Shown: one piece after another, positions 60,101-64,000 of the stretch
Position numbering within the stretch: the stretch's first letter is position 1
How the letters are laid out: each line of letters begins with the position of its first letter
IMG/VR virus record: IMGVR_UViG_3300028829_003739
Location: 1 to 64,000 of that record
DNA length: 64,000 nucleotides
Source: a virus
Direction: 5' to 3' (one strand)
Notes under the pieces: model-generated
What the model was told of the DNA's origin: nothing
Database searches by the model: none
What the model saw: the letters and a program-made list of their open reading frames with translations, nothing else
Translations under genes and position numbers: made by a program

Positions 60101-63100
60101 TGTTGTTACTGATGAGTCAGTTGACTACAAAGTAAATGAGTTATTTAACAAACTAAGAGTTGGTGATATAAAAGAGTATAGCTTCTCTTTACAAAATGCA
60201 TCTTTTAACTCATTAAACAAAGGTCCTAAAGCTATTGAAACAAGGACTGATGGTATTACTGAACTTAACTTTCAAGATGCCTTAGATGGTGTAAACATGA
60301 TAGATTACTTTATATCAGAGTTTATCACATTTGAAAACGCAGCTCTTAATCCAGAACAAAGAGAAGAATATATTAAGCATGCTAAAGTATCTAAAGAAGA
60401 TATTAATAACATGACTAAAGCAGAAAAGCTAGCATACAAAAATATGTCTGATAGCTTTATGCCTACAAAATATTCTGGTTTAAGTAAAGTATTAAAAGAT
60501 CCTACTGCAGCATATAAACATGCTAAAAGCAGATTAGAAGATGTATTAGTAGAACTTAATGATCAAAAGAAAGCTGCTACTGATCCTGGACAGATTGCTT
60601 CTTTGCAAAATAAGATGCAAACTATAGAATGGATGATATCTGAGTTTGGTAATACTGACAATATTAAAAGAAATCTTACAGAGTCTAATGAAGATGTAAA
60701 AGGTATGATTGGGTATCATATGAAGCATACCAAGTTTTATCAAGAACAACTAGAAGAAATTGACTTTGAAAATGTAAACGAAGATGACATTACAGCTAAT
60801 TCACAAAGATCTGGTATTGATAGAAAAGGTAATGAATCTTCTCATGTAGATGATGCTAAACCTGAAGTATTATATTTATTTCAATCTATTGTTGATAGAA
60901 GTAAGCTTAACAAATACGGTATACCTGTAAAAGCAAGCTGGCGTGAAAACTTTGTAAAAGTGATTAGAGCTACTGAGAATGCACAAACATTACAAGAATG
61001 GGCACCTAAGTTTCTTGAACTAGCTAAAAAGGATCCTCAAATTAGACAAATTATTGAAAAAATTGGTAGTCCTTTAAGTACAAATGCTAATACTCCTGAA
61101 ACAAACATGTGGACAAACATTTGGCAAACATTTAATAAAAGTAGAGTTGGTTTTATACAAGCAACAACTACTACATCTATTAATGAAGAAGGAGATCTTG
61201 TTGTAAATACTAATGTTGGTCAAGCATTAACAGATGAAGGTAAGCTATCAAGAAATTGGGATACTTTATTTCAAAGTGGTAATTCTATAGATCAAACATA
61301 CGTTTTATACGATGATCAAGGAGCATATGTAAATATGCCTAAAGTATTAAAAGCATTTCCTAATCTTAATTCAGCTAAAGAAAATTCATTTGAATTCTTT
61401 AGAGCATTGGGTATGAGCTTATCTGACATACCAGAAATAAAAACCGCACTTAAAAAAGGTGACTATAGAGTAGATAAATATTACGAATACATAACTGATG
61501 CAAAGAATCAAAAATATAAAGTCAGAAAACCTTCAGATATAACTTTTGATTTATCAAAGATTTATAAAAAGCTTTTAAACTTAGAAGGAGAATACTCTAA
61601 CTTGTTTACAAACTTTGCAAGGTTAAATGCTGAAAACAATGTTCAATATGAACATTCATTAAATAACTTTTTAACTACAGTTACAAATGCTATAAACAAC
61701 GTAAACTCATATGATGAGTTAATAGCTTTACCTTATATGGAAAGGTATAACGTTGATACAAATCCTTTTATTAAAAACTCAGTATGGTTTAACTCCATCT
61801 TTGATATGAATAATGGAGGAATAAAAAGGCAGGACGTAAGTTTAGAGTTATACAATATAGCTGGTAGTAAAGTAATAGAAGAAGGAGTTGCTTCTGCAAA
61901 AGCTGATGAGTCAACTAAGTTTAATTTAGATGTTAATTTAATTTTATCAGGTTATCCTGAATTACCAAGACACTCTGATAAAAGTACTTCTTACGGTATT
62001 AGAATTAACGGAAAACTATACGGAGGACAAACAGCTGCTGATACCTATGTATCTATAAATGATATTGCTCAAGGTGATACTCAAATGTATAGTAAGCTTA
62101 ACGAAAGAATATTACCTATACTAGAAGCAGAGTTATCTAGAATTAGAACTTTAAATAGTTATTCTGATGATATTATGTATGATCACTCTTATGTTAAGGA
62201 TGGTCAAGAAATTCAAATTTTTGATGATATCTTAAGTGAATCAACTGTTAAGAAATTAAAAGCTTTAGCTATATCAAAAGAAGGTTATAAAACAGCATTA
62301 GATACTAATCAAGATAATATTGTTGATACTATACAAGAAGAAGTACAGGAATATTTTGAATGGCTAATAAATAAAGATGGTAAAACACCTATGAATGAAA
62401 TAGGTATATTATCTGATAACTTAAGAAAAACTATTTTAAGTAAACTTATTGCTAATAAACAACCTACAGATAGACAAAGTATTTTAGATGTTGCTTCTAA
62501 AGGATATGTAATCAACGGCTGGTTAAACAATGTAGAATCTACTATGTTTTTATATGGAGATCCTGCACAATATGATCATGCAAAACAAGGTTTTCATAAA
62601 CGTAATGCTGGAACAGGATCTACTGGTACAATATACCGTACTGATGATATTATAGCAGGTGTAATAGATAAATTAAATGGTATAAGAAGTTATGCTAAAA
62701 CAATAGGTGCTGAACCAAATAAATTTACAGGTTCAATGAATACAGCTGTTGTAGAAGATAATGAAATAGCATCTATATACTATAAAGAGCTTGTAAAATC
62801 ATTAGGTAGCGAAGAAAAAGCTGCAGATTATTTAAAGCAAAATGAAGGAGATGCTCAAGGTCTTATTACTATTGATGCATATAGAGAGTTAAAAGTTTCT
62901 CAAGGTACTTGGACTAATGATCATCAGCTTATGTACTCAAAAGTAATCGAAGGAAAAAGTATTGCAGCTGAAGATGTAGAATCTTTCTTTCCTGTTATCA
63001 AAGGACAGTACTGGGGGCAAATAGCTACAGATGGTAAGTTACCATTAAATGCATTCCATAAATACTCATTGTACCCATTAATTCCTACAGTAATTAAAGG

Positions 63101-64000
63101 AACTAATGCTCAAATAGTACATGACAGAATGGTTAGAGAAGGTATATCTTATTTAACATTTGAATCAGGATCTAAAGTAGGTAACATCACAACTAAATCT
63201 GGCTTTGATAAATTATATAATGACAAGCAAAATAAATCTTTAGTTGAAGAAATTAAAAGTAAAGATGTATCTACACCTTATTTTACTAAAAACACTATAA
63301 GACTAGAGTACCTAAAAGATCAATTATATATTGCTGATACAGATAAGAATAAAGTAATCTTCTCTACACAATTAAGAAAATTAGTAGAAGACGGATTATT
63401 TGTAAACGGTGTACCAAAGTCATTTGAAGAGGGAATGATTAACACAAACCCTGAAGAAAGAGTAAGAAAGTGGAGAGCTACTAAAGACAAGACTAAGTAT
63501 CTTGAATATAAGTTAGCAAAAGAATATGAAGAGTTAATTGATAAGTTATCTAACTTAAATAAGGCAAAATTATTTAAACAGATAGGTTATTCTGGTACAG
63601 GAGAATTAACACTAGCTTCTAGAAAAGCTCTTGTCAAATTAGCTAAGAATGAATTAGAAAGAAAAGATGTAGGGTTTCATAGAATTGAAGCTTTAAATAA
63701 TTCTAACTCTGATCTATCAACAACACTGGATGCAGAAACAATTGATAAGGTTATTAATTCATTAATAGAAAAACGATTAGTAAAACAAAAAGTAACTGGT
63801 GAATCCTTAGTACAAGTAGCAACTACACTAATGGAAAAATCAGATTCAGCTACTGACATTAATTTTAAAACCCCTACAGCAGAAGACTTTGAAAAGTATG
63901 ATGCTAAGAACTTGCCTTTCTATATACCAACTCCTGAAGGAACAAAAGCAATGAAAGTTAAAGTTGCTTTACGTAGAGATTTTCAAAACTTACTTGAGTT
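57198..64000 (+). CDS. Giant virion RNA polymerase-type protein (partial, runs off the window)
   Basis: An open frame from the ATG at 57198 (MASCSVNPKVLRALRVKVFS) to the window edge: 2,267 codons with no stop. crAss-like phages carry a giant virion polypeptide with a two-barrel RNA polymerase, injected to transcribe early genes; place and size match. Visible elements: a degenerate P-loop (MGSGKS, 152-156, preceding Gly missing) in a kinase-like segment about 145-255; a zinc-metalloprotease motif HEAWH at 873-877 with EEYLAESF downstream; long helical regions; and LTFESGSKVGN near 1987, of a type I associate with the polymerase region. The catalytic DxDxD motif is not in the window; it should lie just to the right. 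Upstream ATG overlaps the previous stop. Confidence 0.8.
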   Translation, partial: MASCSVNPKVLRALRVKVFSEIDSKVAAKESFDINSYMKDMYDFIFNASNDKALALDAVRMVPLFVVQLASLDRTVRKLDGVDLTKLADMTDDLLDNELSATEKILGLAQGEEVKKKLKHLNQDNSVEPAKVKSKKEVNPDFKGKIVYITMGSGKSEFAENYEGVIDADRIKVRVIGRTEWGINNPKKDQETDAEYIGRYSYDPSVLSTAEVNKQTLDLLKEYANRGFTVLTGTKKLIPEADIVIITSQGVANRIEDPVQQAAFKQDEARYTSSKKNVIYSDKFAEDILFKSLPVEEVAEEVVDDITTPAAPKQTIAGIRPVQSISLKEANEESISAIPGTFRSTNPIESPGNDFSFKVQRKLLTLLEEQGVSDMSEVESEMEKGFYISIKRSKDVSSDINSDTTPFVYVITDKNGAITEFNDDLTPVIIGGKPAYFNIQKYDGKNSKGQLSKRDSTFVSKLLKNLMSLTGMSATAAKEVRGPEAAEMQKVLDYIKANPNANIVYNITGGSKGIIVASTEKKQRTSPSQFKNVTGEKFAIGQILKPSQILDQKDPVKNVVYYTNDQLGGVYIELKREPYREINNGVSIRSTIDLIVEDIYDEKGKLLNGYDKIAELQKTLNVNNVNGIKITVDRDTKEFTLSLNDWSDQNFGVTTVFDLSNDDGKMQARIALQNYLEANVYKKNYPVSEANFNNKAYEENKNLYRVELNEETGRRVLLDSGVSYIDYLKNNMSLTAVPNTESGNIVTSNSFFTLQLSDDSITEVFEEKKKEQEKEEAVVEIKKEIDTTTQEPSNDVSDDELFRTLDVRNRSKQATQKQIEDAEAWYNQSELSKYIPFKGMFDLVNSKNPDAVASWATSGITLFKGSDFSDLYHEAWHGFTQTFMTKDQKKSLYSEVRKKSGNFMDHNGNRVRFTKATDLQIEEYLAESFRNYMLSDQKALKGSPKQNSFFRKIYNILKSLFSDSSYKDVVTDESVDYKVNELFNKLRVGDIKEYSFSLQNASFNSLNKGPKAIETRTDGITELNFQDALDGVNMIDYFISEFITFENAALNPEQREEYIKHAKVSKEDINNMTKAEKLAYKNMSDSFMPTKYSGLSKVLKDPTAAYKHAKSRLEDVLVELNDQKKAATDPGQIASLQNKMQTIEWMISEFGNTDNIKRNLTESNEDVKGMIGYHMKHTKFYQEQLEEIDFENVNEDDITANSQRSGIDRKGNESSHVDDAKPEVLYLFQSIVDRSKLNKYGIPVKASWRENFVKVIRATENAQTLQEWAPKFLELAKKDPQIRQIIEKIGSPLSTNANTPETNMWTNIWQTFNKSRVGFIQATTTTSINEEGDLVVNTNVGQALTDEGKLSRNWDTLFQSGNSIDQTYVLYDDQGAYVNMPKVLKAFPNLNSAKENSFEFFRALGMSLSDIPEIKTALKKGDYRVDKYYEYITDAKNQKYKVRKPSDITFDLSKIYKKLLNLEGEYSNLFTNFARLNAENNVQYEHSLNNFLTTVTNAINNVNSYDELIALPYMERYNVDTNPFIKNSVWFNSIFDMNNGGIKRQDVSLELYNIAGSKVIEEGVASAKADESTKFNLDVNLILSGYPELPRHSDKSTSYGIRINGKLYGGQTAADTYVSINDIAQGDTQMYSKLNERILPILEAELSRIRTLNSYSDDIMYDHSYVKDGQEIQIFDDILSESTVKKLKALAISKEGYKTALDTNQDNIVDTIQEEVQEYFEWLINKDGKTPMNEIGILSDNLRKTILSKLIANKQPTDRQSILDVASKGYVINGWLNNVESTMFLYGDPAQYDHAKQGFHKRNAGTGSTGTIYRTDDIIAGVIDKLNGIRSYAKTIGAEPNKFTGSMNTAVVEDNEIASIYYKELVKSLGSEEKAADYLKQNEGDAQGLITIDAYRELKVSQGTWTNDHQLMYSKVIEGKSIAAEDVESFFPVIKGQYWGQIATDGKLPLNAFHKYSLYPLIPTVIKGTNAQIVHDRMVREGISYLTFESGSKVGNITTKSGFDKLYNDKQNKSLVEEIKSKDVSTPYFTKNTIRLEYLKDQLYIADTDKNKVIFSTQLRKLVEDGLFVNGVPKSFEEGMINTNPEERVRKWRATKDKTKYLEYKLAKEYEELIDKLSNLNKAKLFKQIGYSGTGELTLASRKALVKLAKNELERKDVGFHRIEALNNSNSDLSTTLDAETIDKVINSLIEKRLVKQKVTGESLVQVATTLMEKSDSATDINFKTPTAEDFEKYDAKNLPFYIPTPEGTKAMKVKVALRRDFQNLLE

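Noticed and set aside
12128-64000. Stop-codon reassignment (TAG or TGA read through), known in some crAss-like phages
   Set aside because: Long genes have no internal TAG or TGA; these triplets occur at gene ends directly before the next start (for example TAG at the end of terL).

Overview
The window is part of the genome of a crAss-like, short-tailed double-stranded DNA phage whose host is most likely a member of the Bacteroidota. The evidence is the gene content and order: an IHF/HU-like protein, a PD-(D/E)XK nuclease, terminase large subunit, portal, scaffold-like protein, crAss-type major capsid protein, connector/ring proteins, a very large tail muzzle protein, several internal cargo proteins, and a giant polypeptide of the kind that carries the virion RNA polymerase. 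The DNA is strongly AT-rich and genes are packed tightly, with frequent stop/start overlaps. Few starts have a clear Shine-Dalgarno sequence, as expected for a Bacteroidota host. Long ORFs use TAA, TAG and TGA as stops, so there is no sign of the stop-codon reassignment seen in some crAss-like phages. No tRNA, CRISPR array, insertion sequence, integrase or reverse transcriptase was found, and no gene-free stretch exceeds 300 bases.

Layout. (1) 1-1974, minus strand: six small genes in four compact units. Each unit has a shared upstream motif (core TCACTCCTTC), one to three genes and a hairpin terminator. This is probably the edge of the early/replication block. (2) 1975-2218: divergent control region. 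(3) 2219-3971, plus: a membrane protein, two unknown proteins and a MazG-like pyrophosphohydrolase. (4) 4057-5405, minus island: an HTH-like protein and a calcineurin-type phosphoesterase. (5) 5577-9727: fibre-like and lysis proteins, including an amidase endolysin. (6) 9751-22252: packaging and head genes. (7) 22332-30914: Cys-rich and Ig/FN3-like probable surface proteins. (8) 31097-39964: ring proteins, four tiny very basic proteins and the muzzle gene, which is broken by a one-base frameshift. (9) 39964-64000: multidomain cell-wall hydrolase, cargo proteins (one also frameshifted) and the giant polymerase-type protein, which runs off the right edge.

How the parts fit. Plus-strand units, and the minus island, are preceded by a second, AT-rich motif (about AAATTTAGTATATTATAT) that differs from the motif of the left minus block. 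The simplest model is two promoter classes: the left genes read by one polymerase, possibly the virion polymerase carried in the capsid, and the morphogenesis genes read later by another. This is inference from position and sequence. The virion genes encode a capsid filled through TerL and the portal, a connector-ring-muzzle tail, and large internal proteins that degrade peptidoglycan and enter the cell with the DNA.
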